Below are positions 48,176 to 56,557 of a DNA stretch of 64,000 bases, piece by piece. The translations under genes were made by a program, and so were the position numbers. Source of the DNA: Paracoccus sediminicola (lineage in GTDB: Bacteria; Pseudomonadota; Alphaproteobacteria; Rhodobacterales; Rhodobacteraceae); assembly GCF_027912835.1 (NCBI RefSeq), contig NZ_CP115768.1, forward strand, positions 1,612,001 to 1,676,000, read 5' to 3'. Within the stretch, counting starts at the first letter, position 1. Each line of letters begins with the position of its first letter. A model generated the notes under the pieces. That model made no database searches and was not told where the DNA came from. It saw nothing but the letters and a program-made list of their open reading frames with translations.

Positions 48176-49477
48176 ATGGAAATTAAAGGTATTAACATCG
48201 CGGCTCTGCCTGATGTCACCCAGGCAAAGGTCGCGGTAATCGGGCTTGGATATGTCGGCCTGCCGCTCGCCGTGGAGTTTTCCGCAAAATATCAAACCGT
48301 TGGGTTCGATATTTCTACCAAAAGGATAGAAGAACTTCGTCAGGGCAAGGATCGCACCGGCGAGGTCGCGGATCTGAGCGTCGCGAGAGAGCTGAATTTT
48401 ACCAACTCGCTCGATGAGCTGCGCGACTGCAACGTCTATATCGTCACGGTCCCGACCCCCATCGACGACAATCACCAGCCGGATCTGACGCCGCTGCTCG
48501 CCGCCTCCGACACGGTCGGGCGGGTGATCGGCACGGGCGATGTGGTGATCTATGAATCGACCGTTTATCCGGGGGCGACCGAAGATGATTGCGTGCCGGT
48601 GATCGAGAAGAACTCCGGCTTGCGCTTCAACAGCGATTTTTTCGTAGGCTACAGCCCCGAGCGGATCAATCCGGGCGACAAGGCGCGTCCGCTGACCAAG
48701 ATCGTCAAGGTGACTTCGGGATCAAATGAGGAGACGGCAGAGTTCGTCGACGCGCTTTATCGCTCGATCATCACCGCCGGAACCTATCGCGCCAGTTCGA
48801 TCAAGGTCGCCGAAGCGGCGAAAGTCATCGAAAATACACAACGTGATGTGAATATCGCCCTGATCAACGAGCTGTCGATGGTGTTCGCGCGGCTCGGGAT
48901 CGACACTTCAGAGGTGATCGATGCAGCGGCGACGAAATGGAACTTCATGAAACTTAAACCCGGCCTTGTCGGCGGGCATTGCATCGGGGTCGATCCCTAT
49001 TACCTGCTGCATCGCTCGGCCCGTGCGGGGCATATCCCGGACATCATCAGGCTTTCCCGTGAGATCAACGACGGGATGCCGCGTGAGGCCGCGCGCCGGC
49101 TGATCCGTTCCATGATCGAAAAGGATATTCGCATCAGCAGGGCGAAGGTTCTGATCCTTGGGGCGACCTTCAAGGAAAATTGCCCGGATGTCCGCAACAC
49201 CAAGGTCTTCGACCTGGCCGCGGCGCTGCGCGAATGGGGTGTCGAGCCGGTGATCGCGGACCCTCATGCAGATCCCGACGAGATCATCGAAGAATATGGC
49301 GTGGCCCTGTCCGAGCCCGATGGGCAGGCAGGCTACGAGGCTGTCGTGCTGGCGGTGATGCATGACGAATACACGCGCGACGGCGGCGCTGCGCTGAAAA
49401 GCCTTGCCAAGCCAGGCGGTATCTTTTTCGACATGAAGGCCGCATTCGCCAAGCAGGATAGCGACCTGAGGCTTTAA
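48176..49477 (+). CDS. UDP-N-acetylhexosamine / UDP-sugar 6-dehydrogenase
   Basis: A 433-residue nucleotide-sugar dehydrogenase. The NAD fold is VAVIGLGYVGLPLAVEF, the substrate region is VYESTVYPGATEDDC-like, and the catalytic Cys is in GGHCIGVDPYYLLHRS, followed by GATFKENCPDVRNTKV. The TviB/WbpO/VipA type oxidises UDP-GlcNAc or UDP-GalNAc to the uronic acid; UDP-glucose dehydrogenase is the alternative. It opens the glycan cluster. The 60 bases before it are AT-rich (TTTAAACTTTTTTAAA at about 48127-48142), unlike the rest of the window, and probably hold the cluster promoter. Confidence 0.9.
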   Translation: MEIKGINIAALPDVTQAKVAVIGLGYVGLPLAVEFSAKYQTVGFDISTKRIEELRQGKDRTGEVADLSVARELNFTNSLDELRDCNVYIVTVPTPIDDNHQPDLTPLLAASDTVGRVIGTGDVVIYESTVYPGATEDDCVPVIEKNSGLRFNSDFFVGYSPERINPGDKARPLTKIVKVTSGSNEETAEFVDALYRSIITAGTYRASSIKVAEAAKVIENTQRDVNIALINELSMVFARLGIDTSEVIDAAATKWNFMKLKPGLVGGHCIGVDPYYLLHRSARAGHIPDIIRLSREINDGMPREAARRLIRSMIEKDIRISRAKVLILGATFKENCPDVRNTKVFDLAAALREWGVEPVIADPHADPDEIIEEYGVALSEPDGQAGYEAVVLAVMHDEYTRDGGAALKSLAKPGGIFFDMKAAFAKQDSDLRL

Positions 49478-49492
49478 TCCGGCCCGGACCCC

Positions 49493-50887
49493 ATGACAAC
49501 CGAGACAGACCTCACACGGGAAGCGCTGATCGAGGCCGGTCTCTTCGACCCGGACTGGTATAGGGCGCAATATCCTGATGTCGCAGAAGCGGGTATGACA
49601 CCGCTGGATCATTTCCTGACCATCGGTATCGCGCTGCGCCGCGATCCCGGTCCGGATTTCAGCGAGACATTCATGCAGCTTGCCGTTCCCCGGCTGACAG
49701 CAGACGGGCCGACCGCCCTGGAACAAAGGTTGAAGAACGCCACGCTGGCCCCAGCGAAGCCGCGCGTCATGATGGGCGCGCAGGCGCTGGCCGAGAATGG
49801 CCGGCTCGAAGATGCAGTCCGGCAGAGCCGCCGCCATCTGGGCGAGCGGGCCGATGGCCCATTGCGGATAATGGCCGCGAATGCTGCGCTCGACCGCGGA
49901 AGCCGTTCGGAATGGCTCACGCAGCTTAATCTCTATCTCGCTCAGTTCCCGATCGCGCCCGTCATGCTGCGCAGCGCCAGGAGCCTTTTTCAGCAGCTTG
50001 CGACCCGTTCGATCCGAAACATCTCGGGCGGACCTCTGGTCAGCATCATCATGCCCGCCTGGAATGCCGAAGCCCATATCCGCGCAGCAGCGAATTCGAT
50101 CCTACAGCAGAGCTGGACGAATCTTGAGCTTCTGATCGTTGATGATGCGAGCAGCGATGGCACATGGCGGGTGCTGCAAAACCTCGCGGCCGAGGATGAC
50201 CGGGTGCGGATTCACCGCAATTCGCGAAATCTCGGACCATATGTTTGCAAGAATTTCGCACTTCGCGAGGCAAGGGGGGCGTATGTCACCGGGCAGGATG
50301 CGGATGACTGGTCGCATCCTCAGCGTATCGAACGCCATGTGACCCACTTCCTAAAAACCGGAGGCGAGATCAAGGCCGGCACGACGATGATGCTGCGCAT
50401 GTCGCCCGAGGGACGCTTTGCCAATATCATTCCGACCAGCGCGCATCATTCGCCCGATGGGATCAGGCGACGCTCATTCATCTCCTGCATGTTCGAGCGC
50501 GAATTCATGGTCGGGCAGCTCTGCAATTATGATCCTGTCCGCTTCGGGGCCGATGGCGAGATGCTCTCGCGCGCGCGCTGCCTGCTCGGCGAGGCGTATC
50601 GGGATCATGACGAAATCGGGATGCTGTGCCTCGACCGCGCCGGCGGGCTGACCAACCACCCTGTCTACGGTCTGCGGACGAGGCAGGCCGGCTCCTCCCT
50701 GCGGGAGACTTACGTCAGCGCCTATCGGCAATGGCATGAGCAGGCCCAGCCCGCCGGGCTGCGGATCGACGGTTTTGCCGCGTCCCGCGCCTTTCCGGCC
50801 CCGGCCGAAATGGTCGTTCCTCCCGCCGAGATCGGGGTAGAGGCCGGCCGCCAGATCTTCCCAAGCAAAAGCGACAAAGATGACTGA
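49493..50887 (+). CDS. Family-2 glycosyltransferase with N-terminal WYRxxYPDV module
   Basis: A 464-residue protein. Residues 15-60 form a small module (LFDPDWYRAQYPDVAEAGMT, then HFLTIGIALRRDPGP) seen in many surface-glycan transferases. Residues 181-400 are a GT-A domain starting VSIIMPAWNAEAHI, with VDDASSDGTW and the metal motif DADD (269-272). It is probably an inverting transferase acting on a lipid-linked glycan in the cytosol. It shares most of its length with the next gene, implying a tandem duplication. It lies 15 bases after the dehydrogenase and overlaps the next ORF by 8 bases. Confidence 0.88.
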   Translation: MTTETDLTREALIEAGLFDPDWYRAQYPDVAEAGMTPLDHFLTIGIALRRDPGPDFSETFMQLAVPRLTADGPTALEQRLKNATLAPAKPRVMMGAQALAENGRLEDAVRQSRRHLGERADGPLRIMAANAALDRGSRSEWLTQLNLYLAQFPIAPVMLRSARSLFQQLATRSIRNISGGPLVSIIMPAWNAEAHIRAAANSILQQSWTNLELLIVDDASSDGTWRVLQNLAAEDDRVRIHRNSRNLGPYVCKNFALREARGAYVTGQDADDWSHPQRIERHVTHFLKTGGEIKAGTTMMLRMSPEGRFANIIPTSAHHSPDGIRRRSFISCMFEREFMVGQLCNYDPVRFGADGEMLSRARCLLGEAYRDHDEIGMLCLDRAGGLTNHPVYGLRTRQAGSSLRETYVSAYRQWHEQAQPAGLRIDGFAASRAFPAPAEMVVPPAEIGVEAGRQIFPSKSDKDD

Positions 50888-53015
50888 CAGATACCAGAGA
50901 ATTGCAGACTGGACGCTGGCGAATGGCCAGCTCGACCGTGACTGGTATCGCCGGACTTATCCGGATGTCGCGGCCATCGGGATGGATCCGGCGCATCACT
51001 TCCGAGAATACGGCGTAGCAATGCGGCGCGCGCCGAGCCCGCGCTATGAGGGCGATATGGAGCTTCTGGAAATGCAGTCGCTGCCCGCCCCCGCAACCGG
51101 GTCCGAGCTGATGACCGCAGAGAAGATCTGTCGCGAGCAGGGTTACGGACTTGGCATACGCTTTGCTGAACGTCATGTCCCTGAGGCGCTGCGCTACAGC
51201 ATCGAGACGCTGCGCGCCAACCAGGCCCTCAGCGCCGGAGACGAGGCCGGGTGGCTGGCGCGGATGAACGGGTTCCTCGCCCATCACGGCGCTGCGCCGG
51301 TGAGGTTACGCAAGGGCAAGACGCTGCTCGACCGGTTTTCGACCGACGCCCTGCCGCGGGTGAACGGCGGGCCTCTGGTTTCGGTCATCATGCCGGCCTG
51401 GAACGCAGAGGATACGATTGCCGCAGCCGCCGCCTCGATCCTGTGCCAGACATGGGGCAATCTGGAGCTGTTGATCGTTGACGATGCAAGCGAGGACGGC
51501 ACCTGGGCCGAAATGCAGCGCATCGCGGCGAGCGACAGCCGCGTGAAGATCCTGCGCAACAAGATCAATGTCGGCCCCTATGTATCGAAGAACCTCGCCA
51601 TGACGAAGGCGAAGGGCGATTGGATCACCGGCCACGACGCGGATGACTGGGCGCATCCGCAGCGGCTGGAACATCACCTGAACGCCGTGCTGGCCGAGGA
51701 CAGCCCACCCCGCGCGAGCGTAGCCTGGATGCTGCGTCTGCTGCCGGACGGGATGATCGACAGGTTTACGCGATTGTCCTATTTCTCGGATGATGGCGTG
51801 TCACGGCACGCGCCCATTTCATGTCTGATAGAAACGCGGTTCCTGCGCACGCATCTCGGCGGCTGGGACTGTGTTCGTTTCGGCGCCGACAGCGAGCTGA
51901 TGGGCCGGATAACCACGGCAATCGGCGATGAGTTCCGTAGTCTGCCCGTGATCTCGATGCTCTGCATCAGCGGAGAGGGGAGCCTGACCAATCATCCGAC
52001 ACTCGGGGTCGACCGTGAGACAGGTCCGTCGCAGGTCCGTCGCGATTATGCAACCGCGTGGCGGAAATGGCATCAGGGTCTGGACGGACGGCTTCGCATG
52101 GCGTTTCCGCCGCCATTGCACAAAGAGCGCCCCTTCCAGACCCCCAGCGAAGTCGTTGTGCCCGCGCATCAGGTCTGGCGCAACTATGCTTCGGTCACCG
52201 ATCTCGATGACTCGGTGCAGGAGGATGTGACAGCCATATGCTGCTCGAAACGGCCAGGATTTCTTAAACATATCGCGCGTCAACTATGCGAGCAGAGCTA
52301 TCGGAAGCTTCATGTGATCTATGTCGCGCATGGGCCGGGCCACGATCCCGATCAGATCAATGACGCGTTCGGAGAGCTTGCCAATTTCAAGCTGCTTTCC
52401 CTGCCCGATCCCGAGGCGACGCTGGGCGAGGCGCTGAACCTCGCGCTCGACCATTGCAAGACCGATCTGGTGGCAAAGATCGACGATGATGATTTCTACG
52501 GCCCCGATTATATCCGCAGTTCGGCGGCGGCACTGAAGTTCTGCGGCAATGTGACTGTCGGCGTCGTCGGGCGCGCGCGCGCCTACTGCTATGTCGAGGA
52601 AAGAGACCTGCTGGCGCTGCGGTTTAAGCCCACCAAAAGTAACAACCTCACTCACCGGGCTTTTGGGAGCACGATCTTCTGGTCACGTTCAAAGCTTGGT
52701 GATCTACGCTTTCAGGATCTGCCGCGCGCTGTCGACACGGCCTTCTACAACGATGCAAATGAACTTGGAGTATCGGTTTACTCGTGCGATCCATATGATC
52801 ATGTCGCCGTCAGATATGCGCGGCCCGGCTTGCATACCTGGAGTATAGATGCTGATGAGTTTCTACGCCCTGCGACTCCGCTTGCCGACGGGCTGCGTCT
52901 CGACATTGCTTATAGCACCCAGTTCGACGCTACTCGAGTCCAGTTTCCGACCCGCGAAGATAAAACTGAAGTAACCAGACAATCTACAGTCAAAGTTGAC
53001 GAGAGAATATCATGA
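50880..53015 (+). CDS. Two-domain family-2 glycosyltransferase
   Basis: A 711-residue enzyme. Residues 1-430 parallel the whole preceding protein: the DWYRRTYPDVAAIGMDPAHHF module (21-41), then a GT-A domain with VSVIMPAWNAED (167-178), VDDASEDGTW and DADD (253-256). A second GT-A domain begins about 445 with VTAICCSKRPGFLKHI and has the acidic motif KIDDDDFYGPDYI (533-545). It could add two residues in turn, like known bifunctional polysaccharide polymerising or primer-extending transferases. The last ~200 bases become AT-richer. Its stop overlaps the next ATG (53012-53015). Confidence 0.87.
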   Translation: MTDRYQRIADWTLANGQLDRDWYRRTYPDVAAIGMDPAHHFREYGVAMRRAPSPRYEGDMELLEMQSLPAPATGSELMTAEKICREQGYGLGIRFAERHVPEALRYSIETLRANQALSAGDEAGWLARMNGFLAHHGAAPVRLRKGKTLLDRFSTDALPRVNGGPLVSVIMPAWNAEDTIAAAAASILCQTWGNLELLIVDDASEDGTWAEMQRIAASDSRVKILRNKINVGPYVSKNLAMTKAKGDWITGHDADDWAHPQRLEHHLNAVLAEDSPPRASVAWMLRLLPDGMIDRFTRLSYFSDDGVSRHAPISCLIETRFLRTHLGGWDCVRFGADSELMGRITTAIGDEFRSLPVISMLCISGEGSLTNHPTLGVDRETGPSQVRRDYATAWRKWHQGLDGRLRMAFPPPLHKERPFQTPSEVVVPAHQVWRNYASVTDLDDSVQEDVTAICCSKRPGFLKHIARQLCEQSYRKLHVIYVAHGPGHDPDQINDAFGELANFKLLSLPDPEATLGEALNLALDHCKTDLVAKIDDDDFYGPDYIRSSAAALKFCGNVTVGVVGRARAYCYVEERDLLALRFKPTKSNNLTHRAFGSTIFWSRSKLGDLRFQDLPRAVDTAFYNDANELGVSVYSCDPYDHVAVRYARPGLHTWSIDADEFLRPATPLADGLRLDIAYSTQFDATRVQFPTREDKTEVTRQSTVKVDERIS

Positions 53016-53977
53016 AACCCGCTTCACGTATTAAAACGGCATCCGAACTCATGAATGCGACGGGCCGACAGATTATAGAATTGGGTGGGGTCGATATAAA
53101 TCTAAAGCTCACGAAAGCAGAGGGTGCAGACACATTATTGATCGGTTTTCATGGTGCGATAGACCGTAAGCTCCGCAAATTACCTGTATATACTGACCCG
53201 ATACCTGAGGTGGAGAACCATGCCCATCAACTCATGATCTCCGACCCTTCATTGGAGCTGGGCGAAGAACTCAGCATGGCTTGGTATGCTGGCGATCACC
53301 GATTTGACGCGCAGGCACTGCTTGGAGAGCTTTTCCGCGAAGCTGCAGAGGTCCTCGGCGTCAGAAAAGTTATTTACTTTGGATCGTCCGGCGGAGGCTT
53401 TGCAGCCCTCTACTATTCGTGGATACATCCGGGCAGTCTTGCATTGGTCGGAAACGCACAGACGAACCTCGAGAAATATTATCCTAGACATATCGCAAGA
53501 TACCTAGAGAGTTGCTGGCCCACTGCAAAAGACATTTCGGCGCTAGACGAAAAGATCGTGACAGATGTCTGCGCACTCTATGCGAAAAATGTGCCCAATT
53601 ACGTGATCTATTGCCAGAATCCGACTGATACCTTCCATATGTTCAATCATTGCACGCCATTCATCGCCGGGATCGAGAGTGCTGCCGACCGAAAGCGTGT
53701 CGTTTTCGAGTGCACCTATCCCGGGCGCACCGGTCATGGCCCCGTCTGGTCGGTCTTCTCTCCGTGGCTGCGCGCCGCCGTGGCCGCGCCGTCCTGGGAT
53801 GCGGTGGAGCTGATCGAGACGAAATACCGCCTCCATCCCGGCAGCGCCCCGCCCCCGGCGAGGTTGCGCGGAAAAGATCTGAAGTCGGTAAGCTTTTCAG
53901 AATCTGATATCGCGTTCGGCAAACTGCTGCGCGACCATACACTGCGCGGCGCGAAGAAGGAGGCCAGCAATGGCTGA
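53012..53977 (+). CDS. Alpha/beta-hydrolase-like protein of glycan clusters
   Basis: A 321-residue protein with a nucleophile elbow IYFGSSGGGFAALYYSW (Ser near 125) and an HGP segment near residue 246 (PGRTGHGPVWSVF) that could supply the histidine. There is no signal peptide. Weak resemblance to XcbB/CpsF-type capsule proteins is possible but not secure; an acetyl- or acyl-esterase acting on the glycan is another reading. The first two thirds are clearly AT-richer than the neighbours and use rarer codons, suggesting transfer. Overlaps genes on both sides (4 and 8 bases). Confidence 0.65.
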   Translation: MKPASRIKTASELMNATGRQIIELGGVDINLKLTKAEGADTLLIGFHGAIDRKLRKLPVYTDPIPEVENHAHQLMISDPSLELGEELSMAWYAGDHRFDAQALLGELFREAAEVLGVRKVIYFGSSGGGFAALYYSWIHPGSLALVGNAQTNLEKYYPRHIARYLESCWPTAKDISALDEKIVTDVCALYAKNVPNYVIYCQNPTDTFHMFNHCTPFIAGIESAADRKRVVFECTYPGRTGHGPVWSVFSPWLRAAVAAPSWDAVELIETKYRLHPGSAPPPARLRGKDLKSVSFSESDIAFGKLLRDHTLRGAKKEASNG

Positions 53978-55010
53978 AGCACCGAAGAATCCCTATAAGA
54001 TCCAGCCCGAGAAAGCCTTCTGGCGCGCCTCTGTCGGGACGCGCCACTATGCGGATATGGAAAACCTCTGGGAGCCGATGGCGCTGAAGCGTGCGGATCG
54101 CGTGGCGACCGCAGGCAGCTGCTTTGCGCAGCATATCGGCAATAACCTCGCCCGCCGCGGCGCCGCGTTCATGGATATGGAACCGGCGCCGCCCGTCTTC
54201 GCCAACGAGACCGAGGCGCGGCGCTGGGGCTATGGCGTCTTCTCGTGCCGCTACGGCAATATCTACACCTCGCGCCAGCTCGTGCAGCTTTTCGATGAGG
54301 CGCATGGCCAGCGCATTCCGGGCGAACGGGTCTGGGAAAAGGATGGCCGCTTCTTCGATGCGCTGCGCCCCGGTCTGGACCCGGTCGGGCAGGAATCCCC
54401 CGAAGACGTTCTGCAAATGCGCAACCGCCATCTGGAGGCCGTGCGGCGCATGTTCGCCGAGCTCGATGTGTTCGTGTTCACGATGGGGCTGACCGAGGGA
54501 TGGGAGTCGGTCTCTGATGGGACGATGTTCCCGGTCGCGCCCGGCACCATCGCCGGGACCTATCGGCCTGAGGATTACCGGCTGCATAATCTGCGCCACC
54601 ACGAGGTCAGCCGCGACATGCTGGAATTCTGGGACCGGCTGCGCAGCGTGAACCCCGCTGCGCGTATGCTGCTGACCGTTTCTCCGGTGCCGCTTGCCGC
54701 CACAGCGACACAGAACCATGTGCTTGTCGCGACCATCCAGTCGAAATCCATTCTGCGATCGGTTGCCGGCGAGTTGAGCGAGGATTACGACGGCATCCAT
54801 TATTTCCCCTCATTCGAGGTCATCTCCTCCCATCCTGCGCGCGGTATGTTCTTCGAGCCTGATTTGCGTAATGTGAACATGTTCGGCGTCGATCTCGTGA
54901 TGAAGCATTTCTTCTCGGGTCCGCTGGCAGAGGAATTCGGAGGAGAGGTCGAGAAGCCGTTGCAGGAACCGGAACTGATCTGTGATGAGGCGCGGCTGGA
55001 TGCGTCCTGA
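53970..55010 (+). CDS. GSCFA-domain protein
   Basis: A 346-residue protein. The family motif is present as VATAGSCFAQHIGNNLARRG (Ser near 50). FTMGLTEGWESVSDGTMFPVAPGT and LLTVSPVPLAATATQNHV follow, as in GSCFA proteins. The fold is thought to be SGNH/GDSL-hydrolase-like, which would suit O-acyl transfer or removal on a glycan, but no activity is established. ATG 53970 lies within the end of the previous gene, with AAGGAGG just upstream. Confidence 0.88.
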   Translation: MAEAPKNPYKIQPEKAFWRASVGTRHYADMENLWEPMALKRADRVATAGSCFAQHIGNNLARRGAAFMDMEPAPPVFANETEARRWGYGVFSCRYGNIYTSRQLVQLFDEAHGQRIPGERVWEKDGRFFDALRPGLDPVGQESPEDVLQMRNRHLEAVRRMFAELDVFVFTMGLTEGWESVSDGTMFPVAPGTIAGTYRPEDYRLHNLRHHEVSRDMLEFWDRLRSVNPAARMLLTVSPVPLAATATQNHVLVATIQSKSILRSVAGELSEDYDGIHYFPSFEVISSHPARGMFFEPDLRNVNMFGVDLVMKHFFSGPLAEEFGGEVEKPLQEPELICDEARLDAS

Positions 55011-55037
55011 TTTCCCCAAGCGCCGGGTCGTCCGGTC

Positions 55038-56552
55038 ATGAGCCAGCGCCGTCGTCTTATCCTGCATGTCGGTCAGACAAAGGCCGGCAGCACCTCTATC
55101 CAGAATTATCTGGAGTCGCAGCGAGAGGCGTTACGCGGACACGCCGTGTTGTTTCCAAAGAGCGGCATGGCGCGACAGAACCCCTACGATCAAGATCGCA
55201 CGCCGGGCCACCTTAGGCTTTTGTCGCAGATAAGAACTGGCGACACGTCCGAATTCGAATCGGAACTGGCGCAAGATCAGAACGCGACGGTTTTGCTCAG
55301 CGTCGAAAACATCTTCTCCGACGTCCCCGAGAAAACGCTTCTGGCCGCGGCAGAATATTTCGAAGACTGGGATGTCGAGATCATCGCGGTGCTCAGAAGC
55401 CAGCAGGACTGGCTGAGATCGCGCTATACAGAAAACATCATGAGCGGCTTTCGCTCGTCGCCCATGACGCTGGCCGCCTTCGTCGACGAGTCCTTGTCGC
55501 GCGGTTTCCTGAACTATCCGAAGCGGCTGCGGGAATTGGGAACAATTTTCAACGCAGAAAAGCTGCGGGCGATCGTTTTCGACCACCATGAAAAGCCGCT
55601 GGTGCTCCGCTTTCTCGACGAGCTGGGATTGCCTGTCACGGACCCCGATCTCGCCGCAGCCATGCACGCCAATCAACGGGAAAAGTCACACCAGCTTGTC
55701 GAGACAAAGCGTGTTCTGAACCTTCTCCTTCAGGACGGATGCAGCGTCGCCGACCGGCTGGAAATCGAGCATCTTATGCGGCTGTCGGGCAAGCGGCTGC
55801 TGTCCGAAGTCACGGCGCAGCCGATCAGGATCGAGCTTTCGGAACATCATCTTGATATCATCGAGGCCGGCAACCGGCAGCTGGTCGATGAGGGGATCAT
55901 GGACGATCCGATCACCGGCGGATCGACACAGCCGGCACGGGCCGTGGCCCAACATGATATGCAATCCGATCAGACAGAGGAGCTTTTCTTCGAATCGCTC
56001 TGTCATGCCTCGGACGTCATCGCGCGCGCCGAACAGAAGCCCGAATTTTCGCCACTGAATTTCGCCGCTGGCGACCTTGGGGCACTGCGCTCGGCGCTGG
56101 CGGATCGGAACCTCACGGTCCATGTCGATTCTGCCGATATCGCAATGCTTTGCGCATGTCAGCGCAATTGCTTGGTCGTGCTGCTGCTGAGCGGTGAAGA
56201 CGCGGCCTATGCGATGCAGAAACGCATCGATAGGCTGCATTGGCCAGCACGTTTCGTCGCCATGCCGATGGAGCTTTTCGACGAGCTGCGCAGCGCCCTG
56301 GAATCGGTCGGGCTGGAGAGCCCGGATCTGGTCTCTTTCGGACCGGAGGTGACTGTGGCGACCGGCGCCCGCGTGGTGGACGCGCTGGCACCCGACCGCA
56401 TCATTCTGCGGGGCGCGACGATGGACCACGTGATTGCGCAAAAAGACACGCCTTGCGGCGATGGAACGGACAAGCTGCTGATTGTTGACGCGCACCAACA
56501 AGAATTTGCATTGGCAAAGCTGTTCTCCACGCCAGAGAATTTCGAAGGTTGA
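55038..56552 (+). CDS. Sulfotransferase-like protein with unknown C-terminal domain
   Basis: A 504-residue protein. Residues 1 to about 290 form a sulfotransferase-type domain: the PAPS loop LILHVGQTKAGSTSIQNYL, then IIAVLRSQQDWLRSRYTENI. Residues about 310-504 form a second domain with alternating strands and helices (NLTVHVDSADIAMLCACQRN, LVVLLLSGEDAAYAM, VVDALAPDRIILRGATMDHVI) that I cannot place; the Rossmann-like pattern suggests a GT-B- or sialyltransferase-like half, a guess. Context points to sulfation of the cluster's glycan. It begins 27 bases after the GSCFA gene. Confidence 0.75.
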   Translation: MSQRRRLILHVGQTKAGSTSIQNYLESQREALRGHAVLFPKSGMARQNPYDQDRTPGHLRLLSQIRTGDTSEFESELAQDQNATVLLSVENIFSDVPEKTLLAAAEYFEDWDVEIIAVLRSQQDWLRSRYTENIMSGFRSSPMTLAAFVDESLSRGFLNYPKRLRELGTIFNAEKLRAIVFDHHEKPLVLRFLDELGLPVTDPDLAAAMHANQREKSHQLVETKRVLNLLLQDGCSVADRLEIEHLMRLSGKRLLSEVTAQPIRIELSEHHLDIIEAGNRQLVDEGIMDDPITGGSTQPARAVAQHDMQSDQTEELFFESLCHASDVIARAEQKPEFSPLNFAAGDLGALRSALADRNLTVHVDSADIAMLCACQRNCLVVLLLSGEDAAYAMQKRIDRLHWPARFVAMPMELFDELRSALESVGLESPDLVSFGPEVTVATGARVVDALAPDRIILRGATMDHVIAQKDTPCGDGTDKLLIVDAHQQEFALAKLFSTPENFEG

Positions 56553-56557
56553 ACCAG

